From Arthrobacter sp. ZGTC131 (GTDB lineage: Bacteria > Actinomycetota > Actinomycetes > Actinomycetales > Micrococcaceae), in contig NZ_PJIK01000018.1 in assembly GCF_002929275.1 (NCBI RefSeq), positions 1 to 64,000 of the forward strand: 64,000 nucleotides of DNA, written 5' to 3'. Under the pieces are notes generated by a model. It saw only the letters and a program-made list of their open reading frames with translations. It ran no database searches and had not been told where the DNA came from. The first letter of the stretch is position 1. Each line of letters opens with the position of its first letter. Below, piece by piece: positions 28,063 to 36,428 of the stretch. Made by a program: the position numbers and the translations under genes.

Positions 28063-29201
28063 CCGTCTGGGACGACCTTCAGGGCCAGCACGCCGTCGTC
28101 GCCCAGTTGAGGCAGGCGGCCACGGGCGAACGGCCCACCCACGCATGGCTGTTCACCGGACCGCCCGGCTCGGGCCGTTCGAACGCCGCCAAGGCCTTCG
28201 CCGCGGCGTTGAACTGCGACCAGGACGACGTCTCCCGCCGCGGCTGCGGCGAGTGCCCTGCGTGCCTGACCATCCTCGGCGAGACCCACTCCGACGTCAC
28301 CTTCGTGCGCACCGAAAGGGTGACCATCACCATTGACGAGGCCCGGGAGCTCGTCTCCACCGCAGGCAACCGGCCGTCGTCGGGACGCTGGCGGATCATC
28401 GTCGTCGAAGACGCCGACCGCATGACCGAGCGCACCACCAACGTGCTGTTGAAGGCGATCGAGGAACCTACACCGCGCACCATCTGGATGCTGTGCGCCC
28501 CTTCCCCGGCCGACGTCCTCGTAACCATCCGGTCAAGGTGCCGGGCTGTGGCCCTGCGGCTCCCGCCCGCCGAGGACGTTGCAGCCCTTCTGGTCAAGCG
28601 CGACGGCGTGGATCCCGCGCTGGCCGAACGCGCGGCCCGCGCCGCACAGAGCCACGTGGGAATTGCCCGGCGCCTGGCCCGCGACGCCGAAGCCCGGGAA
28701 CGGCGGCTTGAAACCGTCCGGTTCCCGCTAGGCCTCCGGGGAATTACGGCCGCTGTGATGATGGCTGATAAACTGGTGAAGATCGCCACCGAGGAGGCCA
28801 ATAGCTCCAATGAGGAGCGTGACGCCGCCGAGAAAGCCGCCCTGCTTGCCACGCTTGGCGCCCCCGAGACCGGAACCCTGCCGCCAGCCATGCGCAGCCA
28901 GGTGAAGCAGCTCGAGGACGACCAGAAGCGGCGTGCAAAACGCTCGGTGACTGACTCCCTGGACCGGACACTGACGGATCTGCTGTCGTTCTACCGGGAC
29001 GTTCTGATCATCCAGCTGGGGAACGCCGTGGATTTGGTGAACGTTGAGCTGAGAAGCGAGCTGGAGGAATTTGCCGGCCGGTCGAGCCCCGAGGTGACCC
29101 TTGCAAGGATGGATGCCATCAACAAGGCCCGCAAACGCATCACCACCACAAACGTCGCTCCGCTGCTGACCATCGAGTCAATGGCCGCCAGCCTGATCTA
29201 G
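28059..29201 (+). CDS. holB: DNA polymerase III subunit delta'
   Basis: A 380-residue AAA+ clamp-loader subunit. It has the P-loop GPPGSGRSNAAKAFAAAL without the usual Lys (typical of delta', which does not hydrolyse ATP), a zinc module with CDQDDVSRRGCGECPAC, VEDADRMTERTTNVLLKAIEEP, and the arginine-finger SRC region (TIRSRCRAVALRLP). The C-terminal part is helical. It is translationally coupled to tmk. Confidence 0.92.
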   Translation: MTVWDDLQGQHAVVAQLRQAATGERPTHAWLFTGPPGSGRSNAAKAFAAALNCDQDDVSRRGCGECPACLTILGETHSDVTFVRTERVTITIDEARELVSTAGNRPSSGRWRIIVVEDADRMTERTTNVLLKAIEEPTPRTIWMLCAPSPADVLVTIRSRCRAVALRLPPAEDVAALLVKRDGVDPALAERAARAAQSHVGIARRLARDAEARERRLETVRFPLGLRGITAAVMMADKLVKIATEEANSSNEERDAAEKAALLATLGAPETGTLPPAMRSQVKQLEDDQKRRAKRSVTDSLDRTLTDLLSFYRDVLIIQLGNAVDLVNVELRSELEEFAGRSSPEVTLARMDAINKARKRITTTNVAPLLTIESMAASLI

Positions 29202-29260
29202 CCGCACCACCGCCAACCCCGTCCCACGATGCCTGACGCCGCTGCCCCAAGGAGAACCGC

Positions 29261-30838
29261 ATGATGTCTGCACCGCCCCTGTCCGCGCGATCCCGATCCC
29301 TGGTGACCGGGCTGCGGACCGTCGGCGCCATGGCCCTGGTCATGCTGCTGGCATCGTGCAGTTTCCTGGGGCAGTCCAAGGACGGCTCGTCGCAGGGCAG
29401 CTCCACCGGCCAGGCGGACCCGTCCATCGCGGCGGCGGCCCCGGAGGGACTGAAGGACTACTACTCCCAGAACGTGGTCTGGGAGCCCTGCGAGGACAAG
29501 CTTCAGTGCGCCAAGATCAAGGTTCCCCTCGACTACGCCAAGCCCGACGGCGAGACCATCGAAATCTCCGTCCTGAAGATATCCAGCACCGGGGGCGAGA
29601 AGCAGGGCAGCCTGCTGGTCAACCCCGGCGGCCCGGGCGCTTCCGGCTATGACTTCGTCCGGGATGCCGGCGCGAGCCACTTCTCCGAGAAGGTGCGCTC
29701 CAACTACGACGTCGTCGGCTTCGATCCCCGCGGCGTCAAGCGTTCTGCTCCCGTCACGTGCATGACCGATAAGGAACGCGACGATGCCCGCGCCAAGATC
29801 TACACGCCGGAAACCGACGCCGGACTGGCAACCCTCGTCGCCGACAACAAGGCGATAGCTGCCAAGTGTGCCGCGGGCACCGGCCCTGTGCTGGCGCACA
29901 TTGACACTGTCAGCTCGGCCAAGGACCTGGACGTCCTACGCGCCGTGCTCAACGATTCCAAGCTCAACTACATGGGGTTCTCCTACGGGACGTTCCTCGG
30001 CTCCACCTACGCTTCGCTGTTCCCGGACAACGTGGGACGCATGGTCCTCGACGGCGCGCTGGACCCCTCGCTCAGCGCCGAGGAGCTCACCATCGGCCAG
30101 GCGAAGGCCTTCGACAAGGCGCTCCACGCGTACGTTGCCCACTGCCTCGGAGAAAACGGCTGCCCCCTCAGCGGCACCGTTGAGGACGGAATCCAGCAGA
30201 TCCACGACGTCATCGAGTCCGTGAAACAGACTCCCCGCACTGCCAAGGACGGCAGGGTTGTGGGCGCAAACACCTTCGTCAGCGGCCTCATTGTTCCGAT
30301 GTACGGCAACGAAAGCTGGCCGGCCCTCACCCAAGCGCTAGAGGCAGCCATGAACGGTGACGTGAGCCCCATGCTTCGGCTGGCCGACCTTGGCGCGGAC
30401 CGCGGCCCCAACGGCAAATACACGTCGAACACCGCCTTCGCCTTCGGCGCGATCAACTGCCTGGACTATCCCACGAGCAGCGACACCGCGGCGATGCGGG
30501 CCGAAGAGCAGCAGCTGCGGCAAGCCTCCCCCACCTTGGGCTACTTCTTTGCCTACGGCGGAGCGAACTGCGCGGACTGGCCGTACAAGAGCACCCGTAC
30601 GCCTGCCGCCGTCGAATACAGCGGTTCTGCGCCGATCGTCGTGGTGGGCACCACGGGCGACCCCGCCACGCCGGTGGAATGGGCCAGCGCCCTACGCAAG
30701 CAGCTGGGCAATGCCTCGCTGCTGACGTGGAAGGGCGAGGGCCACACGGCCTACGGCCGGTCCAACAGCTGCATCGGTGACGCCGTGGACAAGTATCTCG
30801 TGGACGGCAAGGAACCGGCGGACAACACCGTCTGCTGA
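29261..30838 (+). CDS. Exported alpha/beta-hydrolase peptidase (TAP-like)
   Basis: A 525-residue protein. An N-terminal signal ends in lipobox LASC (about Cys 33), so it is probably a lipoprotein. The alpha/beta-hydrolase fold has NPGGPGASGYDFV (oxyanion region), GFSYGTFLGSTYAS (nucleophilic Ser), VGTTGDPATPVEWA (Asp) and KGEGHTAYGRSN (His); the C-terminal TAP-like domain includes the last two. It resembles Streptomyces tripeptidyl aminopeptidases and SlpD/SlpE. The start at ATG 29261 is supported by AAGGAG upstream. An inverted repeat at 30835-30871 spans its stop codon. Confidence 0.87.
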   Translation: MMSAPPLSARSRSLVTGLRTVGAMALVMLLASCSFLGQSKDGSSQGSSTGQADPSIAAAAPEGLKDYYSQNVVWEPCEDKLQCAKIKVPLDYAKPDGETIEISVLKISSTGGEKQGSLLVNPGGPGASGYDFVRDAGASHFSEKVRSNYDVVGFDPRGVKRSAPVTCMTDKERDDARAKIYTPETDAGLATLVADNKAIAAKCAAGTGPVLAHIDTVSSAKDLDVLRAVLNDSKLNYMGFSYGTFLGSTYASLFPDNVGRMVLDGALDPSLSAEELTIGQAKAFDKALHAYVAHCLGENGCPLSGTVEDGIQQIHDVIESVKQTPRTAKDGRVVGANTFVSGLIVPMYGNESWPALTQALEAAMNGDVSPMLRLADLGADRGPNGKYTSNTAFAFGAINCLDYPTSSDTAAMRAEEQQLRQASPTLGYFFAYGGANCADWPYKSTRTPAAVEYSGSAPIVVVGTTGDPATPVEWASALRKQLGNASLLTWKGEGHTAYGRSNSCIGDAVDKYLVDGKEPADNTVC

Positions 30839-30871
30839 CGAGCACCGCTTGCTGACGCGGGCGCTCGTCAG
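30835..30871. terminator. Inverted repeat across two convergent stop codons
   Basis: CTGACGAGC (30835-30843) and GCTCGTCAG (30863-30871) form a 9-bp stem that includes the stop codon of the peptidase gene and the end of the HAD gene. There is no T run; a weak bidirectional terminator at best. Confidence 0.4.
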
Positions 30872-31665
30872 AGGCCGGCTGCGCGTCGCTCGAGCAGCGC
30901 CGGAAAGTCCTTGATGGACGGGACGACGGCGGTGGCGCCCGCTGCCCGCAGCGTTGCCTCCGAGTGCGCCCCGGTGAGAACACCTGCCGCCACTGTGGCG
31001 CCGGCACGCAGGCCCGTATGAATGTCCGCGCTCGTATCCCCCACCACGGCCACCTTCCGGACATCGTCGATGTCGAGGGCCAGGACGGCTGTCAGGACCA
31101 TGTCCGGGAAGGGCCGGCCGCGGCCCGCATCAGCCGGGCACAGGCTGAGGTCGGCAAGACCCATCCAGCCGAGGGACTCCAGCACCATGTTCTGCGTGTG
31201 GCGCCCAAATCCGGTGGCCAGGCAGACCTTGATGCCGGCATCGCGCAGCCAGCCGATGGATTCCTCGGCCCCCGGAACAGGGCGGATTCCGCCCGCAGCT
31301 ATCAGCTCGTCGCAGTTCAGCTCGAACATCCTGTTGGCGTTTACTGCAGCCTTCGGATCATCGAACAGTTCGCTGAAGACGGTCATTCGGGAGATTCCGG
31401 AATGCTCGCGTGCGTATCCCAGCATGCCCTCAAATTCCGCGGAGCCTTCCGGGATGCCCTGTTCCGCCAGCGTGCGGGACATCGCCCGTTCCATCAGTCC
31501 GCCGTCGAACACTGTTGTTCCCACCATGGCCAGTACCGCCAGCCGGACCTCCTGCCCTTGGGGCTCGGCATCCCGGCCACGGGACCGTTCGCTGCCCAGA
31601 GTCACTCCTGACACTCCCCCGTTGAAGACCGCTGCGTTCATGGCTGTTGCGCTGTCTAATGTCAT
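30868..31665 (-). CDS. HAD-superfamily phosphonatase-like protein without the nucleophile
   Basis: A 265-residue protein with the phosphonatase-like HAD architecture. Motif I should read F-D-M-A-G-T-T; here it is LAVLAMVGTTV, so the catalytic Asp is Ala (codon GCC, where GAC would give Asp). The remaining motifs look intact: CLATGFGRHTQ (motif II), and VAVVGDTSADIHTGLRAGA with its acidic motif IV. The helical cap (EFEGMLGYAREHSG) is present. The N-terminus carries about 43 extra residues. ATG 31665 has AAAGGAG 7 bases upstream. It may be a pseudoenzyme, a binding protein or a sequence error. The adjacent tRNA-Thr is divergent. Confidence 0.8.
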   Translation of the reverse strand: MTLDSATAMNAAVFNGGVSGVTLGSERSRGRDAEPQGQEVRLAVLAMVGTTVFDGGLMERAMSRTLAEQGIPEGSAEFEGMLGYAREHSGISRMTVFSELFDDPKAAVNANRMFELNCDELIAAGGIRPVPGAEESIGWLRDAGIKVCLATGFGRHTQNMVLESLGWMGLADLSLCPADAGRGRPFPDMVLTAVLALDIDDVRKVAVVGDTSADIHTGLRAGATVAAGVLTGAHSEATLRAAGATAVVPSIKDFPALLERRAAGL

Positions 31666-31813
31666 GGCCAAGCTCCTTTGCCGACGTGGCCCAAATACTG
31701 CACCACTCTGTTTCCGCCAGCATCGCCGCTCTTTCTGGTGGCGGCCTGAACCCGATCCGACGACGGAATGAACATCCTGCCAACGTCAATCTCGGGCTGG
31801 AGCCCGTGTCATT

Positions 31814-31843
31814 TTGACCCGGACGCAGGGACTCTATTACAGT
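31814..31843 (+). promoter_or_regulatory. Candidate tRNA-Thr promoter
   Basis: TTGACC (31814-31819), an 18-base spacer and TACAGT (31838-31843, TAnnnT). The predicted start would be about 40 bases before the mature tRNA. Convincing -35, average -10. Confidence 0.5.
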
Positions 31844-31889
31844 TGACTCTTGCATGAACCGGCCGGGTTTTCCGGTTGTTTGGTGCGGT

Positions 31890-31962
31890 GCTTCCTTAGC
31901 TCAGTCGGTAGAGCGTTTCACTCGTAATGAAAAGGTCATCAGTTCGATTCTGATAGGAAGCT
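31890..31962 (+). tRNA. tRNA-Thr (CGT)
   Basis: A 73-base cloverleaf. The acceptor GCTTCCT pairs with AGGAAGC (31955-31961), with discriminator T. D-arm GCTC/GAGC, anticodon stem TTTCA/TGAAA with loop CTCGTAA (anticodon CGT), and T-arm ATCAG/CTGAT with TTCGATT. CCA is not encoded. It is followed at once by a strong terminator. Confidence 0.96.
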
Positions 31963-31969
31963 CGAAAAT

Positions 31970-32012
31970 AACCCCGTGTTCTCGCTGATTCAGCGGGAAC
32001 ACGGGGTTTTTT
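31970..32012 (+). terminator. Rho-independent terminator of tRNA-Thr
   Basis: A 19-bp stem (31970-31988 with 31990-32008, one G-T pair) ends in GGGGTT followed by TTTT. It begins 8 bases after the tRNA. Confidence 0.9.
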
Positions 32013-32031
32013 GCTGCAGCCGTCACGGTGA

Positions 32032-32943
32032 TCACTTGGGTTCTGCGAGCCCCTGTTCGACGGAGGAGCGCGTGCGGAAGCTTGGTGCCTCGGTGGCGGC
32101 GCCGAGCTTGTCCGGATTCCTTACCAGATAGACCCCGGTGACGTGCTCGCCGTTCGAATCAATCAGGGCCACGAGGTCAACCCTGGCTCCGCTGTAGATG
32201 ACGAGGGCTGGCATCCCGTTCAGGGATGACGGCTCGACCCGCATGTCAGGGACGGGGGTTTTGGCGATGCCGGCCAAGAAACGCGCAATGTTGTCGGCAC
32301 CGATGATGGGCCTGCGGGCTGCGGTAGCTTTCCCGCCGCCGTCGGAAAGGAGGACAGCCCCGGGGGCGAGGACATCCATGAGGGACTGCATGTCGCCGCC
32401 GAGAAGGGCCGTGAGGAACCGGTCAGCGACGGCTCGCTGGCGCCGGGCATCCACCTCAAAGCGGGGTCGCCGCGCGCGCACATGCGCCTTGGCCCGGCTT
32501 GCCATCTGCCGGACCGCCGCCAGCGACTTGTCCGTGGCGTCGGCGATCTCCGCGTAGGGAAAATCAAAAACCTCGCGGAGGACGAAAACAGCCCGCTCGT
32601 CGGGGGACAGGGTTTCGAGCACCACGAGCATCGCAAAGGACAGCGATTCGCTCAGGACAGCATTGTCGGCGACATCCGGGGACGTGAGGACGGGCTCCGG
32701 GAGCCACGGTCCGATGTAGTCTTCACGTCGGCGTTGGGCTGCCCTAAGGAAGTTCAGCGCCTGGCGTGTCACGGTTTTGGCCAGGTAAGCCCGCGGGTTT
32801 TGGACGGTATCCGCGTCAACCTCGGACCACCTGAGAAAGCTGTCCTGTACGACGTCCTCAGCGTCCGTCGCCGTTCCGGTGATTTCGTAGGCAATCGTAA
32901 AGAGCAGGGAACGGTGTTCCTCGAATACTCCTGCGGTTCCCAT
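32032..32943 (-). CDS. sigJ: ECF sigma factor, SigJ type with SnoaL-like domain
   Basis: A 303-residue sigma factor. The sigma-2 region (about residues 8-75) contains ITGTATDAEDVVQDSFLRW. Sigma-4 (about 110-170) has LSPDERAVFVLREVFDFPYAEIAD and a helix-turn-helix. The C-terminal 120 residues form a SnoaL-like domain (RFLTALLGGDMQSLMDVLAPG), typical of the ECF41/SigJ group, which lacks an anti-sigma factor and is self-regulated by this domain. In M. tuberculosis SigJ is tied to peroxide stress. ATG 32943 has AAGG/GAGG upstream. It starts 4 bases after the oxidoreductase stop codon, so the two form an operon whose promoter looks SigJ-dependent. Confidence 0.88.
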   Translation of the reverse strand: MGTAGVFEEHRSLLFTIAYEITGTATDAEDVVQDSFLRWSEVDADTVQNPRAYLAKTVTRQALNFLRAAQRRREDYIGPWLPEPVLTSPDVADNAVLSESLSFAMLVVLETLSPDERAVFVLREVFDFPYAEIADATDKSLAAVRQMASRAKAHVRARRPRFEVDARRQRAVADRFLTALLGGDMQSLMDVLAPGAVLLSDGGGKATAARRPIIGADNIARFLAGIAKTPVPDMRVEPSSLNGMPALVIYSGARVDLVALIDSNGEHVTGVYLVRNPDKLGAATEAPSFRTRSSVEQGLAEPK

Positions 32944-32947
32944 GGCC

Positions 32948-34129
32948 TTACCTCGCCGCTGCCGGCCGGGGGCCCTTCGGCCAGCTGTACGAACCGTTCC
33001 GGCGAAGCTCGCCCCGGATCCAGGCAAGCGTCATGTCGCAGATCTGCGCTTTCGCCACTCCGGCGAGGCGACCCCGAATGACGAAGCTGCGGGGCCGGTC
33101 GTCGGCGTGCACGGTCTGAACAAGCCCGGACTTGCGTCCCAGGCTGATGCACCTGAGCATGTATCCCGCCGAAAGTGGGGCCGGTGCCCGGTTTTCGAGG
33201 CGGGCGATGATGCTGTCGGCCGCGTGGGCGCCAAGCGGCAGGGCCGACGCGCAGCTCATCCGCAGATGTCCCGCCACGGACGGGGCGGCCCGGACCGCGT
33301 CACCTGCCCCGAAGATGTCCGGGTGCTGCGGGCAACACAGCGACTCGTCGACCACGAGCCTTCCGAGGGCGTCGGTAGGCAGCCCGCTGTCACGTGCCAG
33401 GCCCGGAGCGCTGAATCCTGCGGTCCAGATCGTGCAGTCAGACCGCGGGGTGTCGCCGCCCGAAGTTTGAATCGAAGAATCATCGCACCGTTGCACCTCG
33501 GTATTCTCTACTAATTCGACGCCGAGCGCTGACAGCCTTTTCACAACCGCGTGTCGGCCGGGTCCGGAGAGGCTTTCCGCAATGGCTCCGCGGGAAATGA
33601 GGCGTACCCGTAGCTGCGGATACCTTTCGGCAATTTCGGCAGACACTTCGATCCCGGTCAGGCCTGCCCCGATGACGCTGACGGTTGCGGCCGGATCCAG
33701 CTCCGAAAGCCGGGCGCGCAAGCGGTTTGCGTCGGCGGAATCCCTCAGCCCGTACGCGCCGGCCGGAATCCTGCTGGATGCCTGGGTGCTGCCTACGGCA
33801 TACAGCAAAACGTCGTAGTCGAGCGCGGCGCCGCCGCCTGAGAGATGCACTTTGTGGTGCTCAGGATCGATACGCCAAGCCGTCCCTTCGACCAGCTCAG
33901 CACGCTCGTGCAGAAGCGAACGCATCGGCACCGTCGCTGAGACCCGGTTTCCGGCCGCAACCTCGTGAAGGCGAATCCTTTCCACGAAGTCGGCAACCGG
34001 GTTGAGGACGGTGACACTTATGGATTTATACGATTTCCGACTTCCGGCGAGCCTGTTCGCGGCCATGACCCCGGCATATCCGGCGCCGATAATAACTACC
34101 CGACAACGTGCAGACACTGTAGCTCCCAT
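32948..34129 (-). CDS. FAD-dependent pyridine nucleotide-disulfide-type oxidoreductase (NDH-2-like)
   Basis: A protein of about 393 residues. RVVIIGAGYAGVMAANRLAG is the FAD-binding Rossmann loop, VSVIGAGLTGIEVSAEIAER the NAD(P)H-binding loop, and DIFGAGDAVRA the second FAD motif. No CxxC redox-active pair is seen, so it is nearer to type II NADH dehydrogenases than to disulfide reductases; there is no obvious C-terminal membrane anchor. Start: ATG 34129, or GTG 34117, which has GGGAG 5 bases upstream and may be the real one. It forms an operon with sigJ; such oxidoreductase-ECF41 pairs are common in actinobacteria. Confidence 0.85.
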   Translation of the reverse strand: MGATVSARCRVVIIGAGYAGVMAANRLAGSRKSYKSISVTVLNPVADFVERIRLHEVAAGNRVSATVPMRSLLHERAELVEGTAWRIDPEHHKVHLSGGGAALDYDVLLYAVGSTQASSRIPAGAYGLRDSADANRLRARLSELDPAATVSVIGAGLTGIEVSAEIAERYPQLRVRLISRGAIAESLSGPGRHAVVKRLSALGVELVENTEVQRCDDSSIQTSGGDTPRSDCTIWTAGFSAPGLARDSGLPTDALGRLVVDESLCCPQHPDIFGAGDAVRAAPSVAGHLRMSCASALPLGAHAADSIIARLENRAPAPLSAGYMLRCISLGRKSGLVQTVHADDRPRSFVIRGRLAGVAKAQICDMTLAWIRGELRRNGSYSWPKGPRPAAAR

Positions 34130-34152
34130 CGCTAATTTGAACGTCTGAACAT

Positions 34153-34180
34153 AAGACACCGCTCCGGCCCGAAATGTGAC
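34153..34180 (-). promoter_or_regulatory. SigJ-like promoter of the oxidoreductase-sigJ operon
   Basis: On the minus strand GTCACA (34180-34175) is followed after 16 bases by TGTCTT (34158-34153). I recall SigJ promoters described as GTCACA-N16-CGTCCT; the -35 and spacing match exactly and the -10 matches 4 of 6, including the GTC core. The start would fall about 15 bases before ATG 34129. This implies autoregulation (inference). Confidence 0.6.
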
Positions 34181-34327
34181 ACGGCATCGTCCATCGGGCA
34201 GCCGCATGCGTGAATGCATTGGAGTCACGCCCCGCGCCGATGGGGCGGTATGGTTTCCCAGTGGGTTTCGCTTCCCGGATCGGCCCGGCGCAAGGCTGGC
34301 CCGAGGGAAGGGAACAGTGATGAGTAA

Positions 34328-35551
34328 GTGACCGCCAAGTATCCGCCGACGCGTATGACCGAGGGCAGGGACGTGTTCGCCCGCGTCGGCCGTTGGCTCG
34401 GAGATGAATCGGGAGACCGCACCCGGCCCATCATCCTGGCCGTGGTGGTGACATTGGCAACGATCGGCCTGGTGCTGGTGGCCTCGGCATCATCCGTCGA
34501 GTCCGTCGCTAACGGGCTCAACCCCTACGACCTGCCCCTGAAGCAAGGCATGTGGACTGTGGGCGGCGTGCTTATAATGTTCGTCCTGGCACGCCTCCGT
34601 GCACGGCATATCCGGAAACTTGCCTGGCCCCTGCTCGTGGCCGCCATTGTGGCCCTCGCCCTGGTGTTCACTCCCCTGGGCATGACCGTGAACGGCAACC
34701 GGAACTGGCTCAGCTTCGGCGGCCTGACCGTTCAGCCATCAGAGTTCGCCAAACTCGCGCTCATTGTCTGGTCGGCAGCCGTCCTCTCCCGCAAACAGGC
34801 ATTCCTCCGGGAGTGGAAGCACGCTGTGGTCCCGGTGGTCCTTCCTGCCGGTGTCCTCATTGTCGGACTCGTCGCTCTCGGCCGTGACCTCGGCACGGCC
34901 ATGATCATCATGATGATCCTCGCCGCTGCCATGTTCTACGGCGGCGTACGGATGAAGGTCTTCGGCATCGCCGGAGCCTTCTGCACGGTAGCGGCACTGG
35001 TCCTGGCGGCCACCAGCGGCAACCGGGTCAGCCGCATTTCGTCCTGGCTCGGAATGGGCTCGGCGGACGACGCCCAGGGCGTGGGTTACCAGGCGCTGAA
35101 CGGCCAGTATGCACTGGCCTCCGGCGGCTGGTTCGGGGTAGGACTCGGCCAGAGCCGGCAAAAATGGAACTGGATTCCTGAAGCCCACAACGACTTCATC
35201 TTCACCATCCTCGGTGAAGAACTCGGGTTGGCTGGCACCCTCCTGATCCTCGGGCTCTTTACCGTGCTCGCCATCGCCGTTTTCAAGGTCATCACCCGGA
35301 CCCACGACACGTTCGCCCGCATCGTCTCCTCCAGCGTGATCACCTGGATCATCGGCCAGGCCATCGTGAACATCGCCATGGTCAGTGGACTGCTTCCCGT
35401 CATCGGAGTGCCGTTGCCGTTCATCTCCTACGGCGGCTCCGCCATGGTCTCCTCGCTCGCAGGGATCGGCATGATCCTTGCCGTCACCCGCACGGAACCA
35501 GTAACAGTCCCCCGGCCGCGGCAGAAGAAACCTAGGGTGGCTGCCCTGTAA
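34328..35551 (+). CDS. FtsW/RodA/SpoVE-family peptidoglycan glycosyltransferase
   Basis: A 407-residue SEDS membrane protein with about ten transmembrane segments. It keeps the family signatures NGNRNWLSFGGLTVQPSEFAKLALI, LGRDLGTAMIIMMI, WIPEAHNDFIFTILGEELGL and GLLPVIGVPLPFISYGGSAM. Such proteins polymerise lipid II together with a class B penicillin-binding protein. Here it stands alone, outside any division (dcw) or mre cluster and without a PBP neighbour, so it is probably an extra copy. I use GTG 34328; no clear Shine-Dalgarno sequence. It is divergent from the oxidoreductase-sigJ operon. Confidence 0.88.
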   Translation: MTAKYPPTRMTEGRDVFARVGRWLGDESGDRTRPIILAVVVTLATIGLVLVASASSVESVANGLNPYDLPLKQGMWTVGGVLIMFVLARLRARHIRKLAWPLLVAAIVALALVFTPLGMTVNGNRNWLSFGGLTVQPSEFAKLALIVWSAAVLSRKQAFLREWKHAVVPVVLPAGVLIVGLVALGRDLGTAMIIMMILAAAMFYGGVRMKVFGIAGAFCTVAALVLAATSGNRVSRISSWLGMGSADDAQGVGYQALNGQYALASGGWFGVGLGQSRQKWNWIPEAHNDFIFTILGEELGLAGTLLILGLFTVLAIAVFKVITRTHDTFARIVSSSVITWIIGQAIVNIAMVSGLLPVIGVPLPFISYGGSAMVSSLAGIGMILAVTRTEPVTVPRPRQKKPRVAAL

Positions 35552-35618
35552 CAACGGCGGCACAGGGGACGCGTGGTGCCAGCAGGGGCGGGGCGGGCCG
35601 TGGTGCCGGTTTCACGTC

Positions 35619-36173
35619 TCAGGCCGTGAACGTTACGTCCTTTGCGTCGGTGACCTGTGCGGTGCGGCCGGGGGCCGTGTGGTACTTCCAATAGAGGTTC
35701 GTGTGCGCAATGACTTTGTCCGGCGGCGGGGCGCCCCACGGGCTCTGATCTTCCGTCGTATGTGCATCGCCGACGAGCGTGACGTCGTAGCCGCGAACAA
35801 AGGCCCCGTGGATCGTGGACCGGATGCATTCATCCGTTTGGGCGCCCGTGACGACCACGCGCCCGACTCCGGCCTTGGCCAATACGTCCTCCAGATCGGT
35901 GTCTTCGAAGGAGTCTGCAAACGACTTGTGCACCAACGGCTCCGCCTCCTGACGTGCCAGCTCAGGAACGTATTGCCAAGCGTCACTCCCCCGCTCCAGC
36001 TGCTCGTCGGAGTGCTGGACCCAGACGACTGGGGCGCCCGCTTCCCGTGCCTTTTCGACGAGCTTGCCGATGTTGTGAATAACCGAGTCGCGCTGGTGAA
36101 CTTCGGCCACAACGCCCATCTGGACGTCAATAACCATCAAAGCGGTGTTGGGGCGATCTGGCAGCGTGGTCAT
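35619..36173 (-). CDS. Isochorismatase-family cysteine hydrolase
   Basis: A 184-residue single-domain hydrolase. The Asp-Lys-Cys triad is visible: MVIDVQMGVV (Asp), LVHKSFADSFEDT (Lys) and VVVTGAQTDECIRST (Cys), the latter with the conserved cis-peptide region. Members include nicotinamidases, N-carbamoylsarcosine amidases and many uncharacterised amidases; the substrate is unknown. The C-terminal YWKYHTAPGRTAQV segment is common in the YcaC-like group. Monocistronic by appearance. Confidence 0.87.
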   Translation of the reverse strand: MTTLPDRPNTALMVIDVQMGVVAEVHQRDSVIHNIGKLVEKAREAGAPVVWVQHSDEQLERGSDAWQYVPELARQEAEPLVHKSFADSFEDTDLEDVLAKAGVGRVVVTGAQTDECIRSTIHGAFVRGYDVTLVGDAHTTEDQSPWGAPPPDKVIAHTNLYWKYHTAPGRTAQVTDAKDVTFTA

Positions 36174-36428
36174 GACGGTCTCCTCTGCTGGTTTGCGGGC
36201 CCTGCCACTCGATCATGATAATCCGGTGCGACCACGGCGGCTCCTGTCCGGCCAGCGTTTTGCGGGCTGACAATCCCCTGCCGTGAGGCTGTCCATGCGG
36301 TCCGGATAGCCGGGTCCGAGGAGGGCACCTCATGTGGGGGTGCCGCTTCCCCCTCATGCGTCCAGGTTCACCGGCTTTCCCTAGGGTGGTGGCGCCAGAC
36401 TCGATTATCTGGACGAACGGGCACCATC

